Of a stretch of 21,205 nt of DNA, positions 15,663 through 21,205 are shown piece by piece (position 1 is the stretch's first letter; every line of letters starts with the position of its first letter). Under the pieces are notes generated by a model, which was not told where the DNA came from, did not search any database, and was given only the letters and a program-made list of their open reading frames with translations. The DNA comes from a virus, in IMG/VR virus record IMGVR_UViG_3300030333_006065, positions 1 through 21,205 of that record; one strand, written 5' to 3'. A program made the position numbers and the translations under genes.

Positions 15663-15712
15663 GGGGTCGCCCCCGTAAATACATTATGGCATGCCATTTG
15701 CTATTTTGGCAA
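15663..15712 (-). promoter_or_regulatory. Cassette promoter 3 with palindrome and 5' stem-loop
   Basis: On the minus strand: -35 TTGCCA (15712-15707), 18-bp spacer, extended -10 TGCCATAAT with CATAAT at 15688-15683. The palindrome TGGCATGCCA (15687-15696) overlaps the -10. Downstream, GGGGGCGACCCC (15674-15663) forms a 4-bp stem with a GCGA tetraloop, followed by ACAC. The -10 is 37 nt from the ATG. Confidence 0.83.
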
Positions 15713-15874
15713 GAAGATCCCCAAATGATCGGAATGAATGCCTTGGGCTTCTAATGCTTCTTTGTACTTTTGAAGGATGTCATCTTCAAGCTTTTGGCAA
15801 ATTGCTTCTAGCTTTTTGTTGTCTTGGGCTTTTGCCTTCTTGATGCTTTCTTCGTAGTTGTCTTTAAAAATCAT
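15701..15874 (-). CDS. Hypothetical small helical protein
   Basis: 57 aa from ATG 15874, with AGAGG 6 nt upstream inside the end of the ATPase gene. ATG 15880 is in frame but too close to that site. The start overlaps the ATPase stop (15864-15866) by 11 nt, so it belongs to the same operon. The product is Lys/Glu-rich and helical (MIFKDNYEESIKKAKAQDNK, then CQKLEDDILQKYKEALEAQG) with a hydrophobic end (LGIFLPK). No domain is recognised. The -35 of cassette promoter 3 overlaps its last codons. Confidence 0.68.
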   Translation of the reverse strand: MIFKDNYEESIKKAKAQDNKKLEAICQKLEDDILQKYKEALEAQGIHSDHLGIFLPK

Positions 15875-17489
15875 ATTCATCCTCTTGGGCGAAAGGTCCA
15901 GCTAAACATTCACGAACGTCGATCCCCCAACGCTGACGTCTGATTTTGACTTGGGCATTTCCTAAAGGTTGGATTGTCATGTCATGTGGGTTAGTGCCGT
16001 CCCAAACGACCCAACCATTTTTCCATTTGCCGTCAGGCATAAGACGCTGAATGGGGGTTCCTTTAATTATAGCGATCTTTTTTTCGCCTCCCCCAGATTC
16101 GGGGGGTAAAGGGGGTAAAGGGGATAAATTATCTATTTCATGTGTGCGCGAGGGGGTTTCTTCCCTTTTTCCCCTTAATCCCCCACTTTTTGGGGCATAG
16201 GAAAAGTCCTTTTTAGTTGGCTTAAAAAGTAAAGCGGGTCTTCCTCCTAAAGCAGAATCAACTGTCGTTTTAGTTCCATCTTGAATTAATAGACCTTTTC
16301 TTTCTAAAGCCCTAAGTGCTCGGTGGGCTTTTTCATTATTGATATTGAATTGGGAAGCGACCTCAGCAGCAGTTGCATGAACTTGATTTTCCCAAAGCTT
16401 GCAAACATGATCGTAAATATCACCCTGTCTTCCTTGCAGGTTCATTTCTGCATCAGCTAAAGATTCAGCAGCCATAGCATCCTCACCGCTGCCATGAGAA
16501 ATCCAACCATCATCTTTTAGTTCTACAACCAGACTGGTCGCTTTACTTCTTCCCATAGGCTTACAAGCAATTCTGTGATCAGTTTGCATTTGCCCTTCAA
16601 GTGGAACTCTTAACCAATTAAGTAAAACCGACCAACTAACTGCTCCAGCCAAGCTATTATTTCCTCGGGAGGCCGAGATGGCATTTCCACCCGAAACAGA
16701 TTTATTCGTGTGGTGAATCAAGACGGTAGTTGATCCCGTCCCCGCCAACATCATTTCTAATTGACGAGCAGGTATATCAAAATCGGAGTTTGATTCTTCA
16801 ATTCCAAGTTGGCTGATGCAAGCGTGATAGGTGTCGATGATAATTAAAGACCCAGGATTTTCAGCCGCTAGTTTTGAGATCGCTTCAATCCCTGCATCGT
16901 TAAGTTGGACATTGTCTTCGAGGCTCCAAAAAATAACTTTCTCGCTTAACTCATGGATTGTTTGTCCAGAAGAATCAAGGGTCTTTTTCCCAAGCCCTTC
17001 CCTTTCAAACAAAACCCACCAGTCGGAGACGTTTTGATCGGTGCCTACGATGATCAGATGATTGATCGTTCCACATATTGGGAGATTCAAAAATTCCTCC
17101 CGCCCCCTTATGGCAGCAGAAGCCATTGCCACCATGAGGGCAGATTTTCCGATCTTCGGAGGTGCCACTAAAAGGTTTTGACGACCACGCATAATGACCC
17201 CCTCCCAAAGCCAAGGTAAAGGTGAAACGTCAAGTTTTGCTCCACCTCTTTTTGGCTCAGGGATGCCAACATTTCTACCCGCCGCTTGTGCTAAATAATG
17301 TGCCGCCTCAGTTCTTGAAATAGGCAGGCCAATTTCTTCAGCATGCTCACGCAACAGCAACAAACGATCTTGACTATCAGAAGTAGAGCCAACGACTTTT
17401 TCGGCGGCTCTTTTTAGGTTTTGAACTCGTTGTTGAGCGTCCTCTAAGGTTGCTTTCGAACTCTCGGAGTCTTCTTGTGTAATGTCCAT
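15864..17489 (-). CDS. RepA/KaiC-like hexameric ATPase, probable replicative helicase
   Basis: About 541 aa from ATG 17489; a TTG at 17537 in frame would add 16 residues. Numbered from 17537, a RecA-type core shows Walker A APPKIGKS (125-132), Walker B LIIIDT (231-236) and HHTNKS (275-280), followed by a GNNSLAGAVSW stretch typical of AAA_25/RepA proteins. Residues about 372-440 look like a winged helix (ATAAEVASQFNINNEKAHRA, then ERKGLLIQDG). The C-terminus is Pro/Gly-rich (LSPLPPLPPESGGGEKK) and ends acidic. It probably unwinds DNA or loads the replication machinery. No primase motif is visible. It overlaps the preceding hypothetical gene by 113 nt. Confidence 0.83.
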   Translation of the reverse strand: MDITQEDSESSKATLEDAQQRVQNLKRAAEKVVGSTSDSQDRLLLLREHAEEIGLPISRTEAAHYLAQAAGRNVGIPEPKRGGAKLDVSPLPWLWEGVIMRGRQNLLVAPPKIGKSALMVAMASAAIRGREEFLNLPICGTINHLIIVGTDQNVSDWWVLFEREGLGKKTLDSSGQTIHELSEKVIFWSLEDNVQLNDAGIEAISKLAAENPGSLIIIDTYHACISQLGIEESNSDFDIPARQLEMMLAGTGSTTVLIHHTNKSVSGGNAISASRGNNSLAGAVSWSVLLNWLRVPLEGQMQTDHRIACKPMGRSKATSLVVELKDDGWISHGSGEDAMAAESLADAEMNLQGRQGDIYDHVCKLWENQVHATAAEVASQFNINNEKAHRALRALERKGLLIQDGTKTTVDSALGGRPALLFKPTKKDFSYAPKSGGLRGKREETPSRTHEIDNLSPLPPLPPESGGGEKKIAIIKGTPIQRLMPDGKWKNGWVVWDGTNPHDMTIQPLGNAQVKIRRQRWGIDVRECLAGPFAQEDEYDF

Positions 17490-17766
17490 TCGCTGCTTTA
17501 CATGGTGAGAAACAATCGCTTTGTGTATAAATTCCAAGTTTTTCCAGCTTTCTAAAAGCGATTAGTTCTTCGCTGGATTGGTAAGGATGATCTTTTTCAA
17601 ATTGATCTAGTGCCGCATCGCTGCGTTCTTTTTGCATCTTGCTGTAGAAATTTTTTTTAGCGAGAGCAATATCAAAAGGTGCAGGTTTCATTGAGTAGGG
17701 AACCCATTGGAGCATCTCATAGGCCCACCGCTCCTTTTCTATATCAAACGTCACAAGCAACAGCAT
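17377..17766 (-). CDS. Hypothetical protein overlapping both neighbours
   Basis: 129 aa from ATG 17766; TTG 17787 would give 136 aa. It overlaps the RHH gene by 23 nt and the ATPase gene by 113 nt. Residues to about 85 look coding (KERWAYEMLQWVPYSMKPAP, KKNFYSKMQKERSDAALDQF, HPYQSSEELIAFRKLEKLG). The last 40 or so (RRLREFESNLRGRSTTSSKP) lie over the ATPase N-terminus in another frame and have a less protein-like composition. Either the ATPase overprints this end or its true start is further downstream. No domain recognised. Confidence 0.5.
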   Translation of the reverse strand: MLLLVTFDIEKERWAYEMLQWVPYSMKPAPFDIALAKKNFYSKMQKERSDAALDQFEKDHPYQSSEELIAFRKLEKLGIYTQSDCFSPCKAANGHYTRRLREFESNLRGRSTTSSKPKKSRRKSRWLYF

Positions 17767-17920
17767 CAATTCTTTCAGGCTGCTCAACTATCGACTGCTG
17801 TAAAAGTAAATTAATCCAAGCGGTGCGACTTAATCCGATAGGACGCTTTCGGTCTAAAGCTTCCATAATGCGTTCATCAATGGTGACTCTGTAGTCAGAT
17901 CTGAGTTGTTCTTCAGGCAT
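17744..17920 (-). CDS. Ribbon-helix-helix (CopG/Arc-like) regulator
   Basis: 58 aa, first gene of the leftward unit. Residues about 8-42 match a ribbon-helix-helix fold: beta strand DYRVTIDERI, helix 1 MEALDRKRPIG, the turn LSRTAW, then helix 2 INLLLQQSI. Proteins of this size bind DNA as dimers and often repress their own promoter. The intergenic region just upstream holds an 8-bp inverted repeat (17937-17964) with several GCCA/TGGC half-sites. The cassette palindrome TGGC-AT-GCCA uses the same half-site, so it may be part of this protein's regulon (inference). The start ATG 17920 has no strong Shine-Dalgarno. Confidence 0.76.
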   Translation of the reverse strand: MPEEQLRSDYRVTIDERIMEALDRKRPIGLSRTAWINLLLQQSIVEQPERIDAVACDV

Positions 17921-17936
17921 TGCCGAAAAATGAGGT

Positions 17937-17964
17937 TGGCTTATAGTGTGCCATAAATAAGCCA
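17937..17964. promoter_or_regulatory. Divergent control region with perfect inverted repeat
   Basis: TGGCTTAT (17937-17944) and ATAAGCCA (17957-17964) are perfect 8-bp arms with a 12-nt spacer. Another GCCA occurs in the spacer (17950-17953) and at 17969-17972. The repeat lies between the start of the RHH gene (17920, minus) and the nuclease (17982, plus). Promoter-like boxes are TTGCCG (17919-17924) with 17-bp-type spacing to TATAGT for the plus strand, and TATAAG within the left arm on the minus strand. It is a likely operator for the RHH protein. Confidence 0.6.
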
Positions 17965-17981
17965 GTTTGCCACCCCTAAAT

Positions 17982-18608
17982 ATGCTCCCAACTATAAAGG
18001 AATTACAATATTACCCAGAACAGCACCGTTATAGATATAAAGGCGATTGGCTTTTGAATAATGTTTCTTCTGTTATTGGATATTTTATTGACGAGGCTTC
18101 AATGGCTTTTATAGAAAAATACAGAGAAGGGCCAAAGGGGTGGGAAAAGAGGGGCAAAGATATTCACGCTTATACCGATGATTTCTTACAAAAGAAAAAC
18201 CCAAAAGATTTACCAGATTGGGAAGATTGGACAAAAGCGATCAGGGAGCAAGATTTTTTTAAAGGGTCAATTCTTTTTGCTACTGAATATGCTTTATGCG
18301 ATGAAGGGAGATCATTAGGTGGGTCATTTGATTTTTTATTGCAGGATCAAGAAGGCCGGACACTTTTGGGCGACCTTAAAACATGCTCATCCTTAAAAGC
18401 TGCCAAAAGCAGAAAGCCAGCAACAGAACAATTAGGTGCTTACGCTTCGATGATTAAGCTGCATCATCCAGAGGTCGTTATTGATAAATGCTGCACGGTG
18501 ATTTCAGGCCCAAAGCTATGTCGAGTTATTGAGCAAGATGTAGATGAATGTATAGAAAAATGGGAAGAGACATGGCTGGAATATGACATATTAAATAACG
18601 ACTTTTAG
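17982..18608 (+). CDS. PD-(D/E)XK nuclease (RecB/Cas4-like)
   Basis: About 208 aa from ATG 17982; an in-frame TTG at 17967 lies in the operator region and is rejected. The nuclease core is visible: a motif with GGSFDFLLQDQEGRTLLGDL then KT, giving the acidic residue in FDF and the D-L-K triad, and a downstream helix ATEQLGAYASMI with the conserved Gln. An N-terminal region (YYPEQHRYRYKGDWLLNNVS, SVIGYF) resembles the start of phage exonucleases, and HAYTDDFLQ contributes a His. Four cysteines near the C-terminus do not form a clear cluster. It probably acts in recombination or genome degradation. It is the first gene rightward. Confidence 0.8.
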   Translation: MLPTIKELQYYPEQHRYRYKGDWLLNNVSSVIGYFIDEASMAFIEKYREGPKGWEKRGKDIHAYTDDFLQKKNPKDLPDWEDWTKAIREQDFFKGSILFATEYALCDEGRSLGGSFDFLLQDQEGRTLLGDLKTCSSLKAAKSRKPATEQLGAYASMIKLHHPEVVIDKCCTVISGPKLCRVIEQDVDECIEKWEETWLEYDILNNDF

Positions 18609-18610
18609 GC

Positions 18611-18663
18611 TTGCTTTTAGTCTATTGGCATGCCATAATACAAGTAAGGGGGAGACTCCACAC
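18611..18663 (+). promoter_or_regulatory. Cassette promoter 1 with palindrome and 5' stem-loop
   Basis: -35 TTGCTT (18611-18616), 17-bp spacer, extended -10 TGCCATAAT with CATAAT at 18634-18639. The palindrome TGGCATGCCA is at 18626-18635. GGGGGAGACTCC (18648-18659) forms a 4-bp stem (one G-T pair) with a GAGA loop, followed by ACAC. The likely RNA start is about 18646, so the loop is at the extreme 5' end. ATG follows 38 nt after the -10. Confidence 0.85.
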
Positions 18664-18677
18664 TAAAGGACTTTAAA

Positions 18678-18827
18678 ATGAAACTTCACGAGTTCATCCA
18701 GCAGGTAGAAGAAAGCTTAGGCGGCAAGCTAACTGCAAAGCAGCAATATCAGATCGGCAAGATCTTTCGCTCTAATCCACAGGATGACGACCTAGTTCAA
18801 AAAACAGTTGAGCTTTTCATTACATAA
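18678..18827 (+). CDS. Small protein, promoter-terminator cassette 1
   Basis: 49 aa from ATG 18678, with AAAGGA about 8 nt upstream. The product (MKLHEFIQQVEESLGGKLTA, KQQYQIGKIFRSNPQDDD, then LVQKTVELFIT) is amphipathic and helical. It has no cysteines, signal peptide or membrane segment. It has a dedicated promoter and is followed after 20 nt by a terminator, so it forms a self-contained transcription unit between the nuclease and the DUF2958 gene. The function is unknown; small helical phage proteins of this size often bind and inhibit host enzymes. Confidence 0.75.
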   Translation: MKLHEFIQQVEESLGGKLTAKQQYQIGKIFRSNPQDDDLVQKTVELFIT

Positions 18828-18847
18828 AGCGAAACAATAAATTTTTA

Positions 18848-18875
18848 CCCCTTGGCTTTTGTCAGGGGGTTTTTT
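18848..18875 (+). terminator. Rho-independent terminator of cassette 1
   Basis: CCCCT (18848-18852) pairs with AGGGG in the run at 18864-18868, with an inner GGC/GTC part and a TTTT loop, followed by TTTTTT (18870-18875). It ends cassette 1. A GTG start (18878) for the next gene would use the GGGGG run as its Shine-Dalgarno. Confidence 0.75.
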
Positions 18876-18901
18876 AGGTGAAACCCTTTGTTTGCTACCC
18901 A

Positions 18902-19216
18902 ATGAAATTACTAACAAAAGAGCTTTTAAAAAAGCTTCCTAAACTTGGAGAGAATGAAAAAGAGGGGAGAGTTAATGAAAAGGACGTAACCGCTTGGGTC
19001 AAACTTTTTACACCTGACTCTTCTTGGACTTGGTGGATTACAGAATATGACCCTGAAACACAAAAATGCTTTGGTTTTATCCAAGGGCTAGAACGTGAAC
19101 TGGGAGAATTTAATCTCAAGGAACTTGAAGAGGTAAGAGGCCCTTTAGGTTTGCCAATTGAAAGAGATCTACATTTTGATCCAACCCCATTAAACAAAAT
19201 CATGGAGACTGACTAA
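18902..19216 (+). CDS. DUF2958 family protein
   Basis: 104 aa from ATG 18902. A GTG at 18878 would add eight residues (MKPFVCYP), but family members usually begin like MKLLTKELLKKLPKL. The domain continues with VTAWVKLFTPDSSWTWWITE, YDPETQKCFGFIQGLERELG, FNLKELEEV and GLPIERDLHFDP, covering the whole protein. The family is of unknown function and common on plasmids and phages. The gene is co-transcribed with the next two by TAATG overlaps. A cassette terminator lies immediately before it, so its own promoter or read-through must drive it. Confidence 0.85.
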   Translation: MKLLTKELLKKLPKLGENEKEGRVNEKDVTAWVKLFTPDSSWTWWITEYDPETQKCFGFIQGLERELGEFNLKELEEVRGPLGLPIERDLHFDPTPLNKIMETD

Positions 19217-19659
19217 TGCCAAAAGCAAGAAAAAAAAAGCAAGAGCCATTAGGCCCAGTTGCTGCACGCTTTTCTGAATATTTAGATACAGGCTTGCATG
19301 AATTTGATAAATGTTTCCAGGATTATGCACCTTATTATGTGCAGCACCCAGATCTAGGAAAAGGACTTTTATTTAGCCAATCGCCAGTAGATAAAGATGC
19401 TGATCAAGCTTTAAAAGATTCTCTGATTGTCTGCGAAGACGGAATTGCTTTTACCACTTCTATGGATAAAAGCAAAGAAGCAAAGGTCGGGATTCTTTTT
19501 AATAATGAGCAGCCACCAGAAAAAGTAGTGCTTTTAGTTTTGGCGGCAATGGTCAGAAAGAAGCCGCTTCAACCTTATTTTTGCGATTGCTGCAAAGAAG
19601 AGGAAGAAGAAGACAGACCCATTTTTGGAGATTTCACCACTACCTGTGAGCCTGATTAA
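19216..19659 (+). CDS. Hypothetical protein with a C-terminal cysteine cluster
   Basis: 147 aa. Start ATG 19216 overlaps the DUF2958 stop as TAATG. It has a basic N-terminus (PKARKKKQEPLGPVAARFSE), a mixed core with GIAFTTSMDKSKEAKVGILF and PPEKVVLLVLAAMVRKK, and an acidic tail. Near the end, YFCDCCKEEEEE plus a later TTTCEPD puts four cysteines together, which might bind one zinc. No family is recognised. It is part of the three-gene rightward unit. Confidence 0.72.
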   Translation: MPKARKKKQEPLGPVAARFSEYLDTGLHEFDKCFQDYAPYYVQHPDLGKGLLFSQSPVDKDADQALKDSLIVCEDGIAFTTSMDKSKEAKVGILFNNEQPPEKVVLLVLAAMVRKKPLQPYFCDCCKEEEEEDRPIFGDFTTTCEPD

Positions 19660-19970
19660 TGACAAAAAACCTTAAAGGCTTAACAGCCAAAGAAAACGTT
19701 AACCTAAGTGCTGATCAAAACGCAGTCCTTGACGCTCTCAACGCAAGAATTGATGCTCTTAATGCGTTAGAAAGTGCCATTAGAAGAAAAAATCAGGCTG
19801 AAGGTTTTGAGCAAATAATGGAATATACAGATGTTTTATGCTATTTAGCAGAAAATTTAGTAGAAAAGCACCACGACTTTGAAAGAAAATGGAGCAAACT
19901 TGACGAGACAAACGGAGACAAAAAAGAGGCTAAACCTGTTGCAGCAGCTACAAAAACAAAAGAAGATTAA
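19659..19970 (+). CDS. Hypothetical coiled-coil protein
   Basis: 103 aa. ATG 19659 overlaps the preceding stop as TAATG. The middle is helical and heptad-like (NAVLDALNARIDALNALESA, IRRKNQAEGFEQIMEY) with LCYLAENLVEKHHDFERKWS, and the C-terminus is Lys/Ala-rich (DKKEAKPVAAATKTKED). There is no catalytic motif. It is the last gene of its unit; cassette promoter 2 begins 14 nt after its stop. Confidence 0.7.
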   Translation: MTKNLKGLTAKENVNLSADQNAVLDALNARIDALNALESAIRRKNQAEGFEQIMEYTDVLCYLAENLVEKHHDFERKWSKLDETNGDKKEAKPVAAATKTKED

Positions 19971-19983
19971 TTATCTTTTTCTC

Positions 19984-20037
19984 TTGCTTTTTATTGCTTG
20001 GCATGCCATAATACATTCATAGGGCGAGATCCCACAC
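19984..20037 (+). promoter_or_regulatory. Cassette promoter 2 with palindrome and 5' stem-loop
   Basis: -35 TTGCTT (19984-19989), 17-bp spacer, extended -10 TGCCATAAT with CATAAT at 20007-20012. The palindrome TGGCATGCCA is at 19999-20008. GGGCGAGATCCC (20022-20033) gives a 3-bp stem plus one mismatch beside a GAGA loop, followed by ACAC. The -10 is 36 nt from the ATG. Confidence 0.85.
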
Positions 20038-20048
20038 TTTTTAATTTC

Positions 20049-20249
20049 ATGATTTCTGCAAAACTTTCGGCACTAGCAATTGAGTTAGACCATGCCAAAA
20101 CCAGCTTTCATAAAGCCAATGAAGATTACCAATTTGCAATCGCAAGAGGAAATCTTTTAGAGGTCAAAGAAGCAAAACGCCAACTTACTTATTACAAAGG
20201 CTTAGTTGGACGTTTGATCAAAATCAAGATCAAATTACAAGGGGCTTAA
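20049..20249 (+). CDS. Small helical protein, promoter-terminator cassette 2
   Basis: 66 aa from ATG 20049. A longer reading from TTG 19998 lies over the promoter and is rejected. It has no clear Shine-Dalgarno. The product is helical with a basic C-terminus (MISAKLSALAIELDHAKTSF, HKANEDYQFAIARGNLLEVK, EAKRQLTYYKGLVGRLIKIK then IKLQGA), resembling a two-helix antiparallel hairpin. The stop codon lies inside the terminator loop. It shows no sequence similarity to the other two cassette products. The function is unknown. Confidence 0.78.
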   Translation: MISAKLSALAIELDHAKTSFHKANEDYQFAIARGNLLEVKEAKRQLTYYKGLVGRLIKIKIKLQGA

Positions 20250-20264
20250 TCAAGCCTCTTTTTT
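20240..20264 (+). terminator. Rho-independent terminator of cassette 2
   Basis: AGGGGCTT (20240-20247), loop AATC, AAGCCTCT (20252-20259) form 8 bp with one G-T pair, followed by Ts to 20264. The loop holds part of the TAA of the 66-aa gene. Confidence 0.88.
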
Positions 20265-20293
20265 ATTGGGGGATAACAGAGCGATAACCAATA
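20264..20293. repeat. Inverted repeat with internal GATAAC direct repeat
   Basis: TATTGG (20264-20269) and CCAATA (20288-20293) are inverted, and GATAAC occurs twice between them. It lies upstream of the RAMP-like gene and could be an operator; 20294-20340 shows only A/T-rich DNA, with no clear Shine-Dalgarno. Confidence 0.4.
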
Positions 20294-20340
20294 GGCCAAA
20301 GCGGAAAACCCTCTTTTTTTAAAACTAAATTGTTTTCATC

Positions 20341-20982
20341 ATGGCTACAAAAGCTGCTACAAAAACAACTGCTACAACAGTTGCAATTTCACCGCCAGAT
20401 TTTAGGCGGATCAATTTGACCTTAAAAGGCATTGCACCACTTGTTATTAACAGGTTTAGTGCTAAAGCAATGGATCAAATGAGGCAAACGCAAGAAGCCG
20501 GAAGCACTTCCCGCAGTCGAAAGATTCGTGAGGCTAAAGACTTCGATGCTCTTTTTGAAGGGGCAAAGCATATTTCACATGAAGGTTGGGAAGGCATCCA
20601 CGCCGCCGCCTTTAGGAATGCAGCTATTAGTGCGTGCCGAGCTTGTGGCTTTAAAATGACCCACGCAAAACTAGCCTTTTCCGTAATAGAAGATGGCTTT
20701 GACAAAGTTGACGGAGCCCCTTTAGTGAAAATTACAAACGGGGAAGCCGAGCAATGGGTCGCACCAACAAGAAATGCAACAGGCGTTATTGATTTAAGAA
20801 GCCGCCCTATGTATAGAGAATGGGGAGCTACTTTGAGAATCAGATATGACGCTGGAATGCTAACGGAAGCCGACATTGCGAATTTAATTGCAAGGGTTGG
20901 TCTACAAGTTGGGATTGGAGAAGGGCGACCTGATTCAAAGCAATCGGCGGGATTAGGCTTTGGATTATTTGAGATTGTTTAA
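20341..20982 (+). CDS. Phage protein with a RAMP-like glycine-rich C-terminus
   Basis: 213 aa, start ATG 20341. A Thr/Ala-rich leader (TKAATKTTATTVAIS) precedes FRRINLTLKGIAPLVINRFS. The middle has FRNAAISACRACGFKMTHAK and a strand pair TGVIDLRSRPMYREWGATLR, IRYDAGMLTEADIANLIARV. It closes with GIGEGRPDSKQSAGLGFGLF (191-210). The order strand, helix, strand, then a GxGxxxP...GxGF loop recalls the glycine-rich loop of RAMP/Cas7-type RNA-recognition folds and of a broad phage hypothetical family with ...GLGDYRP... ends. It may bind single-stranded nucleic acid in replication or recombination. No CRISPR genes are nearby, so a CRISPR role is not implied. Confidence 0.6.
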   Translation: MATKAATKTTATTVAISPPDFRRINLTLKGIAPLVINRFSAKAMDQMRQTQEAGSTSRSRKIREAKDFDALFEGAKHISHEGWEGIHAAAFRNAAISACRACGFKMTHAKLAFSVIEDGFDKVDGAPLVKITNGEAEQWVAPTRNATGVIDLRSRPMYREWGATLRIRYDAGMLTEADIANLIARVGLQVGIGEGRPDSKQSAGLGFGLFEIV

Positions 20983-20990
20983 TTAGACAA

Positions 20991-21205
20991 ATGGCTTGGA
21001 ATTGCAGGAAAGGAGTGACGAGGTTCGACATGTACCGGATCGGTGGGAAGCGGTTGGGAGCGAATTGGAAATCTAAGGCCGGAGAGGATGGGACTGTCGG
21101 GGACCGGATCGGCACGACGTGGAGCGTGGAGGCAGGAGAGGAGCGGTAGTTGAGGCAGACAGCGTATTGGCACGGTAAGTTGCGACGGGTCGAGGCAGGA
21201 ATGGA
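20991..21205 (+). other. G-rich, GC-shifted terminal stretch of unknown nature
   Basis: By hand count 127 of 215 bases are G or C (59%), with 94 G and 33 C, very unlike the AT-rich DNA before it. ACCGGATCGG appears twice (21034, 21103), and GCAGGA(A/G)(A/T)GGA-like words three times. A plus-strand frame from ATG 20991 runs 52 codons (MAWNCRKGVTRFDMYRIGGK...) to TAG 21147-21149 and stays open after it in the same frame to the edge. Minus-strand frames look like Pro-rich shadows. It could be a noncoding origin or packaging region, imported DNA, or an assembly join. Confidence 0.45.

Noticed and set aside
16085-16200. G-run-rich stretch that could form a quadruplex on the plus strand
   Set aside because: It encodes the Pro/Gly-rich linker of the ATPase; the runs follow from Pro and Gly codons and the fourth tract is far from the others.
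20341-20982. CRISPR-Cas component
   Set aside because: There is no repeat array and no other cas gene in the window; only the glycine-rich loop is RAMP-like.
20840-21173. Minus-strand frames over the end of the RAMP-like gene and the G-rich stretch
   Set aside because: Their Pro/Ser-rich sequence is what the complement of G-rich DNA yields, and they oppose the direction of the surrounding genes.

Overview
The window reads as part of the genome of a dsDNA tailed bacteriophage. It carries a small and a large terminase subunit, a portal, a MuF-type head protein, a scaffold, an HK97-fold capsid, connectors, a tail tube, a G/T tail chaperone with a frameshift signal, and a tape measure. The V-like tube and G/G-T chaperone point to a siphovirus with a long non-contractile tail. 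The DNA is AT-rich, genes are packed with 1-4 nt overlaps (often TAATG), and no integrase, tRNA, CRISPR or lysis gene is visible. The host cannot be assigned from this sequence; an aquatic bacterium is only a guess.

Layout. From about 17.92 kb leftward, genes lie on the minus strand. In transcription order they are a ribbon-helix-helix (RHH) regulator, a hypothetical protein, a RepA/KaiC-like ATPase, small ORFs, a possible structured RNA leader, a ParB-methyltransferase fusion, TerS, TerL, two small proteins sharing an N-terminal motif, the portal, a MuF head protein fused to a kinase-like domain, scaffold, decoration and capsid proteins, connectors, tail genes and a tape measure cut by the left edge. 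From about 17.98 kb rightward, genes are on the plus strand: a PD-(D/E)XK nuclease, a DUF2958 protein, small hypotheticals and a protein with a RAMP-like glycine-rich end. The divergent switch at 17921-17981 holds a perfect 8-bp inverted repeat beside the RHH gene. The last 215 bases are abruptly GC-rich (59% by hand count) and strongly G-skewed, with no recognisable gene.

Most interesting points. (1) Three single-gene cassettes (about 15.46-15.71, 18.61-18.88 and 19.98-20.26 kb) share a near-identical promoter: a TTGC-type -35, the palindrome TGGCATGCCA running into an extended -10 (TGCCATAAT), a 12-nt stem-loop at the predicted 5' end of the RNA, and ACAC. Each drives one ORF of 49-66 aa starting 36-38 nt after the -10, and each ends in a rho-independent terminator. 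(2) The MuF head protein carries a C-terminal protein-kinase-like domain with the catalytic motifs intact, a possible injected effector. (3) A textbook CCCAAAG slippery site produces the G-T chaperone fusion. (4) A roughly 103-nt multibranched RNA candidate lies upstream of the methyltransferase. (5) At two or three places the descending arm of a terminator hairpin doubles as the Shine-Dalgarno of the next gene.
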